Assembly: GCF_001514195.1 (NCBI RefSeq)
Contig: NZ_KQ948743.1
Location: forward strand, 150,598-204,863
DNA length: 54,266 nucleotides
DNA from: Streptomyces griseorubiginosus
GTDB taxonomy: Bacteria > Actinomycetota > Actinomycetes > Streptomycetales > Streptomycetaceae
Direction: 5' to 3'
Shown here one piece after another: positions 1-7,438 of the stretch. A program made the translations under genes and the position numbers. The notes below the pieces were generated by a model. It was not told the DNA's origin. It made no database searches and worked only from the letters and a program-made list of their open reading frames with translations. Position 1 is the stretch's first letter, and the number at the start of each line of letters is the position of its first letter.

Positions 1-16
1 CGGGCCGGGGCCGGTG

Positions 17-181
17 TCAGCGTGCCTCGCGGAACAGAACGTGCTTGCCGGCGACCGGGTCGTACTTGCGCACGACCAGCCGGTCGGGGTCGGCCAGACG
101 GTTCTTGCGCGTCACGTAGGTGAAGCCGGTGCCCGCCGTCGACCTGAGCGTGACGACGGGACGCGTGGTGCTGCGTGCCAT
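17..181 (-). CDS. rpmG: 50S ribosomal protein L33, zinc-free paralog
   Basis: A 54-residue basic protein of the large ribosomal subunit. It carries the L33 signature TGFTYVTRKNRL followed by VVRKYDPVAGKHVLFRE, and 54 residues is the normal family length. The two CXXC pairs that bind zinc in the standard form are absent, so this is the C-minus paralog; in actinobacteria such copies are usually made under zinc starvation and controlled by Zur (family knowledge). The ATG at 181 follows GGAAGGAG; an upstream in-frame start at 244 would add a 21-residue extension that L33 proteins lack. Family call is firm; Zur control is inference, as I saw no clear Zur box. Confidence 0.93.
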   Translation of the reverse strand: MARSTTRPVVTLRSTAGTGFTYVTRKNRLADPDRLVVRKYDPVAGKHVLFREAR

Positions 182-200
182 GAGGACTCCTTCCACCACC

Positions 201-220
201 ACCGAGCACTTTGACTCGGT
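201..220 (-). promoter_or_regulatory. Inverted repeat upstream of rpmG
   Basis: A perfect 6-bp inverted repeat, ACCGAG and CTCGGT separated by 8 bases, lies 20-39 bases upstream of the rpmG start. It could be an operator or a 5'-UTR hairpin. It does not resemble a Zur box. The rest of 182-598 shows no gene I can support; it should hold the rpmG promoter and that of the next gene. Confidence 0.3.
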
Positions 221-598
221 CATGTCATGCAGTGGTATGAACACGGCAGCCCATCACGTCATTCCCGACGGCGATCAGCAGGTCGAGTCGGCCGCGATCA
301 GCACACGCCGAGCGGGGTTCCGCGGCGCGACCAGAACAGCCCCCATGCGACGACGGGCCGAGCAAGCGCAGCACCCCGAGCGCCCGGAGATCGGCAAGCC
401 AACTTCCGCCGCCTGGTGGATTCTGACGGATACTCACTCTGGCAGGTACATGACCGAAGGCGGTGCCAGGGCATACCATCGCAACGCCCCGGAGGGGCGG
501 TCGACGGCGTGCCCGGCCCCTGCCGGACCACCCGTACCGCTCCTTCGCGCTCCCGGTCCCGCCGGGGCCGGAGTCCCCCCACGGATGAAGGAGCAGCA

Positions 599-1180
599 AT
601 GCCCCTCGGCACTTGGCTCAAGGCAGGCACGTCCGCCGCAGCACTCGTCCTCGCCACTGCGGGGACCGCGGCCGCGGTCCCCGCTCCCGCCGCTGAACCG
701 TCCGCCGCCCAGGCCGCACCGGTGACACTCCGCTACGACGACAGCCGCGCCGCAGGCTGGGAGAGCGCGGTCGCGGCCGCAGTGGCCACGTGGAACGCGA
801 ACGTGAGCAACGTCCATCTGGTGGAAGCGGCGCCCGGAGCCGCGGCCGAGATCGTGATCGTCGCGACCACCGGCTGGCCGCAGGCCACGCTCGGCCCCGT
901 TCGTCCGGGCCGTCAGGTGCGCGTGGAACTCGGCAGTCAGGCCGTGGACCAGGGTTACAACAAGACCCGCATCGCCGCTCACGAAATGGGCCACAGCCTC
1001 GGCCTGCCGGACACCAAGCCCGGCCCCTGCTCCCAGTTGATGTCGGGATCGAGCGCCGGTACGGCCTGCACCAACGCCACGCCCAACGCCACCGAGCGCT
1101 CCCGCGTGCAGTCCGCCTACGCGAGCGCGATCACCACGCTCACACCGGCCCAGGAGCGGATCCTCGTCGACGCACCCTGA
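599..1180 (+). CDS. snpA: Snapalysin, secreted small neutral metalloprotease (M7)
   Basis: Secreted zinc endopeptidase of 193 residues. Residues 1-26 form a signal peptide (charged start, Ala/Leu-rich core, AAA cleavage region) followed by a short Pro/Ala-rich propeptide. The mature domain has the metzincin motif HEMGHSLGLPD with zinc ligands His128 and His132, catalytic Glu129 and third ligand Asp138; Asp instead of His or Glu as third ligand is the hallmark of snapalysins. Cys144 and Cys157 probably form the conserved disulfide. The ATG at 599 follows AAGGAG at 588-593. In many streptomycetes a LysR activator lies divergently next to snpA; none is present here, so control must differ or be distant. 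Confidence 0.93.
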   Translation: MPLGTWLKAGTSAAALVLATAGTAAAVPAPAAEPSAAQAAPVTLRYDDSRAAGWESAVAAAVATWNANVSNVHLVEAAPGAAAEIVIVATTGWPQATLGPVRPGRQVRVELGSQAVDQGYNKTRIAAHEMGHSLGLPDTKPGPCSQLMSGSSAGTACTNATPNATERSRVQSAYASAITTLTPAQERILVDAP

Positions 1181-1206
1181 GGGCCCGGCTGTCGAACGGC
1201 CTGCCT

Positions 1207-1237
1207 TCCCGGGGACCTCTTGCCGAGGTCCCCGGGA
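1207..1237 (+). terminator. Terminator hairpin after snapalysin gene
   Basis: A perfect 13-bp stem (1207-1219 pairing with 1225-1237) with a 5-base TTGCC loop starts 27 bases after the snapalysin stop. There is no T-tract, which is usual for Streptomyces terminators. The remaining 1238-1509 contains a direct repeat of TGGATTCACA near 1256-1276 and presumably the promoter of the aldo/keto reductase gene. Confidence 0.8.
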
Positions 1238-1509
1238 CATGACCCGCGGGGCGTGGATGGATTCACATGGATTCACATCCCACAGTTCTCAATTTCAGAA
1301 CCAACAGTTGTTGGATTTCTGGATCGTCCATTTCTAGAGTGAGACCGCAGCGTCTCACCGCATCGCGCAATACGGGGGTTGCCCGACGAGGATGGAGTGA
1401 CGATGACCGGAAGCAGAATTCGCAGCCGCAGCGGTCTCGGGGGCGCCCCTGACGACCAGTCCGCAGGCACCTCCGCCTGAAACGTTCACGTCACAGCGAA
1501 AGAGCCCCC

Positions 1510-2442
1510 ATGAAGACCTTTACCCTGCCCGGCACCGACATGGTGGTCCCCAACGTCGTCCTGGGACTGATGCGCATCCAGGACATGACCGACGACGCGG
1601 TACGCACGCTCGTCAACACGGCACGCGACGCCGGCATCACGTTCCTCGACCACGCCGACGTCTACGGCACGGACGACCACGGTTGCGAGCGCAGGTTCGC
1701 TGAGGCCATGAAGCTCAGTTCGTCGGAGCGTGAGCAGTTCGTCATTCAGTCGAAGGCCGGCATCGTCAAGGACGGGCCCTACTTCGACTTCTCTCATCAG
1801 CACATCGTCGAGTCCGTCAACGGTTCACTCCGCGCACTGGACACCGACTACCTCGACATTTTGCTGCTGCACCGCCCCGACGCCCTCGTGGAGCCGGAGG
1901 AGGTGGCCCGGGCCTTCGACGAGCTGGCGGCGGCAGGCAAGGTGCGCGCTTTCGGCGTCTCCAACCAGACCCCCCGCCAACTCGACCTGCTGCGCAAGCA
2001 CGTGACGCAACCCGTCGTGGCGAACCAGCTCCAGCTGTCGATCACCCACGCGCCGATGATCGCGCAGGGCGTCGCCGCGAACATGCAGGACCTCGATCAG
2101 TCGGTCGTCCGCGATGACGGAATCGTCGACTACTGCCGCCTGCATGACATCACCATCCAGGCGTGGTCGCCCTTCCAGGCCGGATTCTTCGACGGGCCGT
2201 TCATCGGTTCCGACCGCTTCCCCGAGCTGAATTCGGTGATCAACCGGCTCAGCGACAAATACGGGGTGCCGGCCGAGGCGATCGCGGTCGCCTGGATCAC
2301 TCGTCATCCCGCGCAGATGCAGGTCGTCCTCGGCACGACGACGCCAGAGCGCGTGAGCGCCGCCGCGCTCGGCTCCGACCTCCCGCTCACCCGCCCCGAG
2401 TGGTACGAACTGTTCCGCGCCGCCGGATACAAGGTCCCGTAG
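1510..2442 (+). CDS. Aldo/keto reductase
   Basis: A 310-residue NADPH-dependent oxidoreductase with a TIM-barrel fold, close to the YdhF-type branch of the AKR superfamily. The catalytic tetrad is visible as Asp47 and Tyr52 in TFLDHADVYG, Lys82 in IQSKAG and His121 in LLLHRPD. Near the C-terminus, VVLGTTTPERV is the usual cofactor phosphate-binding segment. Full family length. Start ATG 1510 is preceded by a GAAAGAG-like site. The substrate cannot be predicted. The gene stands alone between two hairpin terminators and converges on the acetyltransferase gene. Confidence 0.93.
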   Translation: MKTFTLPGTDMVVPNVVLGLMRIQDMTDDAVRTLVNTARDAGITFLDHADVYGTDDHGCERRFAEAMKLSSSEREQFVIQSKAGIVKDGPYFDFSHQHIVESVNGSLRALDTDYLDILLLHRPDALVEPEEVARAFDELAAAGKVRAFGVSNQTPRQLDLLRKHVTQPVVANQLQLSITHAPMIAQGVAANMQDLDQSVVRDDGIVDYCRLHDITIQAWSPFQAGFFDGPFIGSDRFPELNSVINRLSDKYGVPAEAIAVAWITRHPAQMQVVLGTTTPERVSAAALGSDLPLTRPEWYELFRAAGYKVP

Positions 2443-2457
2443 CCTCAGCTCCCGGTT

Positions 2458-2547
2458 GTCAGGCCCGACAGCGCCGGAGCCCTTCGAAAAGCCACGACGA
2501 CCACTGGTCGTGGAACTTTCGTCGGACTCCGGCGCACTCCTCGTGAC
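2458..2547. terminator. Nested bidirectional terminator between convergent genes
   Basis: Nested inverted repeats lie between two convergent genes: an outer 9-bp pair (2471-2479 with 2527-2535, GCGCCGGAG/CTCCGGCGC) and an inner 7-bp pair (2492-2498 with 2507-2513, CCACGAC/GTCGTGG), with TGTCA and TGACA flanking the whole. The structure is symmetrical, so it can end transcripts from both sides. Confidence 0.75.
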
Positions 2548-2564
2548 AGGACCGGCGCCCCACG

Positions 2565-3053
2565 TCACCCCGCAGAAATGCGGAACTCGAACGTAGGCCG
2601 GTCCCACGGCACGGCCGGCGGGTTCGCGGGTGCGGTCCCGGTCCGCACCGCACCTACTCGGTGGTAGAAGTCCTGCGAGGGCACGTGCGACACGACCTCG
2701 ACACGGTCGAGACCTGCAGCCCTCGCCTCCGACTCCATGTGCGCGACAAGCAGCCGTCCGAGCCCCCGTCCTTGCGCTTCGTCGGCGACGAACAGCAGGT
2801 CGAGCTCCGGTGGAGCGAGGACGAGCGAGTAGAACCCCAGGATCCGGCCGCCCTGTTCGTCAGCGCTCACGGCTACGAAGGTTCGGTGGGCTTCGATGTA
2901 GTCGGGACCGACCCGGTAGCCCGCGACCGCGGCTGCGTACTTGCCCGCATAGGCGCCCGAGCCTCGCACGAGCCGGGTGAGGCGTTTCGCATCCCGCGCG
3001 ACCGCCCTCCGAATCGTGATCGGCCGGCTGGTCGGGGAAGTGCGGGAACTCAT
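2565..3053 (-). CDS. GNAT-family N-acetyltransferase
   Basis: Acetyl-CoA-dependent acyltransferase of about 162 residues. The GNAT core begins at ITIRRAVARDA; motif A is LDLLFVADEAQGRGLGRLL, with QGRGLG as the pyrophosphate loop, and motif B follows as DFYHRVGAVRTG. The substrate is unknown. ATG 3053 is preferred because the in-frame GTG at 3071 lies inside a 14-bp palindrome (3068-3081, GCACTGCGCAGTGC) that could be an operator or promoter element; neither start has a strong ribosome binding site. Either choice leaves the catalytic domain intact. Confidence 0.88.
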   Translation of the reverse strand: MSSRTSPTSRPITIRRAVARDAKRLTRLVRGSGAYAGKYAAAVAGYRVGPDYIEAHRTFVAVSADEQGGRILGFYSLVLAPPELDLLFVADEAQGRGLGRLLVAHMESEARAAGLDRVEVVSHVPSQDFYHRVGAVRTGTAPANPPAVPWDRPTFEFRISAG

Positions 3054-3109
3054 CGGAAGAGTAAATCGCACTGCGCAGTGCCTGCCGACGGCGGGTCGGC
3101 TGATGGCGG

Positions 3110-3205
3110 TCGTGCGCAGCAGGCGGGGGGCTGCTGCTGTCAGTCATGCGCAGCAGGCGGGGGGCTGCTGCTGCCGGTCATGCGCAGCAGGCTGGGGCTG
3201 CTGCG
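3110..3205. repeat. Three 34-bp tandem repeats, each able to form a hairpin
   Basis: TGCGCAGCAGG recurs at 3113, 3147 and 3181, giving an exact 34-bp period. Units 1 and 2 are nearly identical; unit 3 is shorter and diverged (GCTGGGGCTGCTGCG). Each unit holds GCAGCAG, a G-rich spacer and CTGCTGC, so each can fold into a 7-bp stem. The array lies upstream of the acetyltransferase gene and overlaps no convincing gene. Confidence 0.85.
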
Positions 3206-3297
3206 CGTGTTCCGTGGCTACCACCGTGGCCGTTCGGCCACGTGCCGGCACAGGATGCCTGCCCTACGGATTTGTCCCGGACTCTTGACGCCCACCT

Positions 3298-3329
3298 CCT
3301 GACTGCGTAGACATGTCTGCGCAGTCAGG
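3298..3329. promoter_or_regulatory. 32-bp near-perfect palindrome
   Basis: Two 16-bp arms meet without a spacer at 3313/3314 and differ from perfect symmetry at one position pair. The outer arms read CCTGACTGCG and CGCAGTCAGG, and the centre is GACATGTC. The length and absence of a loop suggest a protein-binding site (for example a TetR- or MarR-type operator) rather than a terminator. It lies about 540 bp before the next plus-strand gene and 245 bp upstream of the acetyltransferase start, so its target is uncertain. Confidence 0.6.
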
Positions 3330-3838
3330 CAGCGTTGCACTGCCGAAGCGACGGCCACCGGGAGACGTCATGGCGCGAGCACAGGGATGGGCCGTGAGTT
3401 CCGGCGCGTCCAGCGGTGCAGGACCGTCGACGGGCGCCGACTTATCCGCGCATCGGTAATCGGCAGCAACCTCCCCGAACCACCCGCCTCGTGGCCGTGC
3501 CCCACTGCTCCGTCGACCGGGACGCCGACGAGCAACCTCCCCTCGACCCGAGGGCAACACAACTCCCCCCAGGCCGATGAGCTTGACGCCTTCCCGTTCG
3601 CTCAGCCGTCACGGCCGAGCAGGCACCCCCGTACGAATACCTCACCCCCATGGTCCGACCTCCTCAGGTCGAACGACTTCGTCACCGTCGGGTGGCGAAG
3701 GGCCGCCCGGACGACGGCGGCCCGGATTCCGGCCGAAGCAGCTGATCAGGCGACGCGGTGACTCGTGCAAGCGGGTGTCCGCAGGCCGCGCCCACGCGGT
3801 CCGCCACAGGCCCTCGGCCCAACCGTGAGCAGGATGAA
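3330..3838. other. Intergenic stretch without a supported gene
   Basis: About 500 bp before the large secreted enzyme gene. Open frames on both strands here have no recognisable domain and atypical composition. A small hairpin (GGGCCGCC/GGCGGCCC, 3700-3723) is visible. The promoter of the following gene should lie near its end. Confidence 0.5.
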
Positions 3839-6088
3839 ATGCGCGTAAGAAGCAGACTGACAAAGTTCGGCGCGGCGCTGGCCGCCGTCTGTGCCGTCAT
3901 CGTGTCGCTCGTGGCGGCGCCGTCGGCCGGTGCCTACTCCCCCACCCCCGGGACCGTCTACCAACTCCCCTCCAACCAGGCGTGCCTGAAGGGGCGCGGC
4001 AACTGCGCGATCTACCCGAAGGCCGCGCAGCTGAACAACGGGCAGCTGGTCGCCTCCTTCGAGCTGGCGACGGTTCCCTCGTCCGGTTCGGCGGTCGGTG
4101 AGACGTTGCCGGTCTACCGCAGCAGTGACGACGGGACCAGCTGGTCCCTGGTCTCGCAGGTCCAGGCCCCGGCCTACCTGTCGAGCGACCCGCAGTACGC
4201 GAAGTACACCAGCGCATGGACCAACCCCTACCTGTACGTCCTGCCGCAGACCGTGGGCTCGCTCTCGGCGGGCACGCTGGTCATGGCCGCCGTGGTGTCC
4301 GGCGACGACTCCTACTACCTCGAACACAAGGCTGCCGACCCCAACTGGACCCCCTCCGGTGACGGCGACCGCAAGGACCTGGCGATCGCGCTCTACTCCA
4401 GCACCGACCAGGGCACCACATGGAGCTTCCTCAACATCATCACCGGCGGCGGCTGGCAGGGAGGCAGCGCCGGCAACATCGGCACCAACGTCTCGAACGC
4501 CAACACCTACCACCAGGTCGACCCGGTGTGGGAGCCGTACCTGATGGTCTACAACGGCCAGCTCGTGGCGTACTACTCCGACGAGAACGACTTCACGGCG
4601 TACGACAGCGGCACCGGCGCGCTGACCACGGACCCCGCCAACGGCACGGCGACGGACTCGCAGGGACAGATCATCGCCCACCGCACGTGGAACGGCTCGT
4701 CCGGCTCGGCCTGGAGCAGTGCCGTGGTGGACGTGACCGGGACGACCGTCACCATGGGCGGGACCAAGACGGAGATCGGCGGCGGACGCCCCGGCATGGC
4801 GAACGTCGTCCCCACCTCCGACGGCAAGTGGATGCTCACCTACGAGTACTGGGGCGGCGGCGACAACGTCCGGTACAAGGTCGCCAGTGACCCGCTGCAC
4901 TTCTACTCCGTGGGCGGCACCGCCGGGACCGGTATCTCCACGCTGCCCGTAGCCGGCGGCTCCGCGGCCCTCGCACAGGGCGGCAGCCCCGTCGTCATCC
5001 GCCTGCCTGACGGCCGCCTGGTCTACAACGCGGCCGGAAGCGGCAGTGTCTGGATCGACTCGACCGGCAGCAGCACCGGAACCTGGACCCAGTTCCAGAC
5101 CACCGTCCCCGGCGCCTACAGCCGTAATCTCACCTACGACGCGAACACCGGGCGTGTGGTGATCCTGGCCAACCAGGGCACCTCCACGATCATCAACGCC
5201 GACATCGACTTCGGTCACTCGCAGGGCACTCTGTACAAGATCGTCAACAAGCTGACCGGCCAGGTCATCGGCACCCACAACAACATCACCGACGCCAACA
5301 TCGGCAACGCCAACTCCCCCGACGTCCGTCTGGAGGCCGCCGGTTCGGCGTCCAACGCCGAGACCCAGTACTGGCACATCACCACCAAGCCCAACGGCGT
5401 CACCCTGCTCAACGAGTCGGGCGGCCGGGCCGCGGAGATCTGGGGCAACAACGCGGTGGCGGGCGCGCAGATCGGCAGCTGGGTCGACAACACGAGCACG
5501 GCCCTGTGGACCATGGTCCAACTCGCCAACGGCAACGTGCAGTTCAAGTCCACCGGTAACACGAGCCTGTACCTGACCGGCGCCTCCTCCGGCGCGAACC
5601 TCACTCTCCAGACCGCCAGCAGCAACGGCTCGCAGGAATGGACACTCGTGCCGGCCAACGGCGGCACCCTCGCCGGCAGCGCGCGCAGCCTGACCAACGT
5701 CAACACCGGCACCTGCCTGGACGACTACCAGAGCAACACCGCCAACGGCGCGAGCGTGGACCTGTGGTCGTGCACCGGCAGCACGCTTCAGCAGTTCAAC
5801 GTCAGCAGTGTCGGCAACGGCCAGTACACGATCAAGAACGTCAACTCCGGCACCTGCCTGGACGACTACCAGGCCGGCCTCACCAACGGGACGGCGGCCG
5901 ACCTGTGGTCCTGCAACGGCGGCGCCAACCAGAACTGGTCGTTCATCCCGATCAACGGAGGCAGCTACCTGATCGTCAACCAGGCTTCGGGGCTGTGCCT
6001 CGACGACCCCACCTTCACCAAGACCAACGGCGTCCTCGTGGACCTGTGGACCTGCAACGGAGGCACCAACCAGCAGTGGCACTTCTAG
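3839..6088 (+). CDS. Secreted GH93-like beta-propeller glycosidase with ricin-type lectin modules
   Basis: A 749-residue exported enzyme. Residues 1-32 form a signal peptide ending ...APSAGA. The catalytic region (about 40-455) is a sialidase-like propeller with two Asp-boxes, SSDDGTSW and SSTDQGTTW. The strings VWEPYLMV...YYSDENDF and GGRPGMANV...LTYEYWGGG resemble exo-arabinanases of family GH93 as I remember them, which would mean arabinan cleavage; a sialidase role is less likely. A first ricin-type module (about 460-610) lacks the cysteines. A second (about 620-749) has three clear repeats with CLDD...W.C..G..QQW, a CBM13 that should bind plant polysaccharide. The ATG at 3839 follows GAGCAGGA; an upstream in-frame start at 3758 would put 27 residues before the signal peptide. 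Confidence 0.82.
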   Translation: MRVRSRLTKFGAALAAVCAVIVSLVAAPSAGAYSPTPGTVYQLPSNQACLKGRGNCAIYPKAAQLNNGQLVASFELATVPSSGSAVGETLPVYRSSDDGTSWSLVSQVQAPAYLSSDPQYAKYTSAWTNPYLYVLPQTVGSLSAGTLVMAAVVSGDDSYYLEHKAADPNWTPSGDGDRKDLAIALYSSTDQGTTWSFLNIITGGGWQGGSAGNIGTNVSNANTYHQVDPVWEPYLMVYNGQLVAYYSDENDFTAYDSGTGALTTDPANGTATDSQGQIIAHRTWNGSSGSAWSSAVVDVTGTTVTMGGTKTEIGGGRPGMANVVPTSDGKWMLTYEYWGGGDNVRYKVASDPLHFYSVGGTAGTGISTLPVAGGSAALAQGGSPVVIRLPDGRLVYNAAGSGSVWIDSTGSSTGTWTQFQTTVPGAYSRNLTYDANTGRVVILANQGTSTIINADIDFGHSQGTLYKIVNKLTGQVIGTHNNITDANIGNANSPDVRLEAAGSASNAETQYWHITTKPNGVTLLNESGGRAAEIWGNNAVAGAQIGSWVDNTSTALWTMVQLANGNVQFKSTGNTSLYLTGASSGANLTLQTASSNGSQEWTLVPANGGTLAGSARSLTNVNTGTCLDDYQSNTANGASVDLWSCTGSTLQQFNVSSVGNGQYTIKNVNSGTCLDDYQAGLTNGTAADLWSCNGGANQNWSFIPINGGSYLIVNQASGLCLDDPTFTKTNGVLVDLWTCNGGTNQQWHF

Positions 6089-6116
6089 CCCGACCCGGTG
6101 ACGCCTGACCCTGTCC

Positions 6117-6155
6117 TGCGCTGCCGCCCGGTTCGACGATCCGGGCGGCAGCGCA
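6117..6155. terminator. Bidirectional terminator hairpin
   Basis: A perfect 15-bp stem (6117-6131 with 6141-6155, TGCGCTGCCGCCCGG and its complement) with a 9-base loop, between two convergent genes. Just downstream, 6157-6191, a short direct repeat of GGCATCTGGC and ATCAGGC is present. Confidence 0.85.
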
Positions 6156-6211
6156 CCTGGCATCTGGCGTCAGGCATCTGGCATCAGGCATCCACGCGAA
6201 GGTCGTACGAC

Positions 6212-7351
6212 TCAGTCCGCCCGCAGACCGAGCGCCAGCGTCAGTTCAAGGACCCGGTCCGGCGACGCGAGATCCGGGAACAGCTCACGCAGTTGCGACA
6301 TCCGGTACCGGACGGTCTGGGGGTGGACGAACAACGCCGCCGCCACCTCGTCCCGCCGGCCCTGGTGCAGCAGCCACGCCCGCAGCGTCTCCTCCAGCCG
6401 CCGCGCGGTCGCGTCGGGCAAGGTCCGCAACGGCGCGAGGGCGCGGGCACGCAGGTCGGCGAACGCGTCCGTGTCGGCGGTGAGCACCAGCTCGGGCAGA
6501 TGCTCCTCGGTGTCGCGGATGCCGGAGGAGAGGGAGCGGGCGCGCAGGGCTCGGCCGTACGACGCGGACGCCCGTGCCCATGGCCGGGCCGGGCCGACCA
6601 CGGCGGTCCGGTCGGTCAGCTGCCGCAGCAGATGCGACCGGTCGGCGTCGGGGACGAACAGCACTCCGGTGGCGTCCGGCAGATCGTCTAGGACGAGGGT
6701 GCTCGGGTCGAGGGCGCGGTAGGCGGGCCGGGCCTGGTCGGCCGGCAGCAGGACCGCGGTCAGCGAGACCGGAGGCTGCCAGCCGGCCCGCTGAGCGGAG
6801 GCCAGCAGCACGTCCGGGCTCGCCCCGGCGAGGAGGTCACGGGCCAGGTGCTCCAGATGGCGCTCCTGAGCCCGGCCCCGGGCGGCCAGTTCGTCGGCGT
6901 GCCCTGCGGCGCTCGCCGCGGAGAGCTCGTCGATGTAGGCGAAGGTCAGCTCGGCGAACTTGGCGACCTCGGCGGCGGGCAGACCCGCGGGCACGGCACC
7001 CGCCGCCAGGCACCGCCAGGCCACGCGGGCACCGACCCGGTAGGCGCTGAGCAGGGCGTCCATCGACCGGCCGTCGCGCACCTCGCCGCGACCGAGTTCG
7101 TAGGCCGCGTCCCCGGCGTCGCCGCCCGTGGCGTTCCCGCTCGCGAGGTCCAGGTAGTGCCCGAGCGCGGTGCGGACGGCCCGGCGGATGGTGCCGCCCA
7201 TGCTGCCCGACAGGGCGTTGGCGTACGGAGGCACCTCGTCGATGATGGCCTGGACGACCTCGTCGGCGGTGCTTCTCAGCTCGGCCCGCAGCGCGGTGAC
7301 CGTCGTCTCATCCAGGGCCAGCTCACTGGCCCTCCGGACTGCATGGCTCAC
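6212..7351 (-). CDS. PucR/CdaR-family transcriptional regulator
   Basis: A 379-residue DNA-binding regulator. The N-terminal half is a helical RsbR/PucR-like input domain (GGTIRRAV...ALGHYL, then AYRVGARVAWRC). The C-terminus has the PucR helix-turn-helix, LRAWLLHQGRRDEVAAALF followed by VHPQTVRYRMSQLRELFPDL. It is divergent from the reductase/desaturase pair with a shared 90-bp promoter, so control of membrane-lipid desaturation is the natural inference. GTG 7351 is chosen because AGGGA sits eight bases upstream; the alternative TTG 7372 lies within an inverted repeat that looks like an operator. Confidence 0.85.
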   Translation of the reverse strand: MSHAVRRASELALDETTVTALRAELRSTADEVVQAIIDEVPPYANALSGSMGGTIRRAVRTALGHYLDLASGNATGGDAGDAAYELGRGEVRDGRSMDALLSAYRVGARVAWRCLAAGAVPAGLPAAEVAKFAELTFAYIDELSAASAAGHADELAARGRAQERHLEHLARDLLAGASPDVLLASAQRAGWQPPVSLTAVLLPADQARPAYRALDPSTLVLDDLPDATGVLFVPDADRSHLLRQLTDRTAVVGPARPWARASASYGRALRARSLSSGIRDTEEHLPELVLTADTDAFADLRARALAPLRTLPDATARRLEETLRAWLLHQGRRDEVAAALFVHPQTVRYRMSQLRELFPDLASPDRVLELTLALGLRAD

Positions 7352-7355
7352 GTTT

Positions 7356-7372
7356 TTGTTCCCTGCGAACAA
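7356..7372. promoter_or_regulatory. Candidate operator in the regulator/desaturase promoter
   Basis: TTGTTC and GAACAA, a perfect 6-bp inverted repeat with a 5-base spacer, lie just upstream of the PucR-type regulator start and 67 bp before the reductase ATG. The position fits autoregulation and control of the divergent desaturase operon; this is inference from placement. Confidence 0.5.
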
Positions 7373-7438
7373 TCCAACCCACCAGATTCACATCCTACGG
7401 TCAGGACTTTACGCCCTGAGGCGCAGCAAGCTGGAATC

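Noticed and set aside
182..260. Zur box before the zinc-free L33 gene
   Set aside because: Expected from family knowledge, but no sequence close to the known Zur palindrome was visible; only an unrelated 6-bp inverted repeat.
3110..3205. CRISPR-like array
   Set aside because: Units are directly adjacent without unique spacers and there are only three; it is a simple tandem repeat.
3746..6163. 805-codon open frame on the minus strand opposite the GH93-like gene
   Set aside because: It is the shadow of the real gene: Val/Gly/Arg-rich with no domain, while the plus strand has a signal peptide, Asp-boxes and CBM13 repeats.
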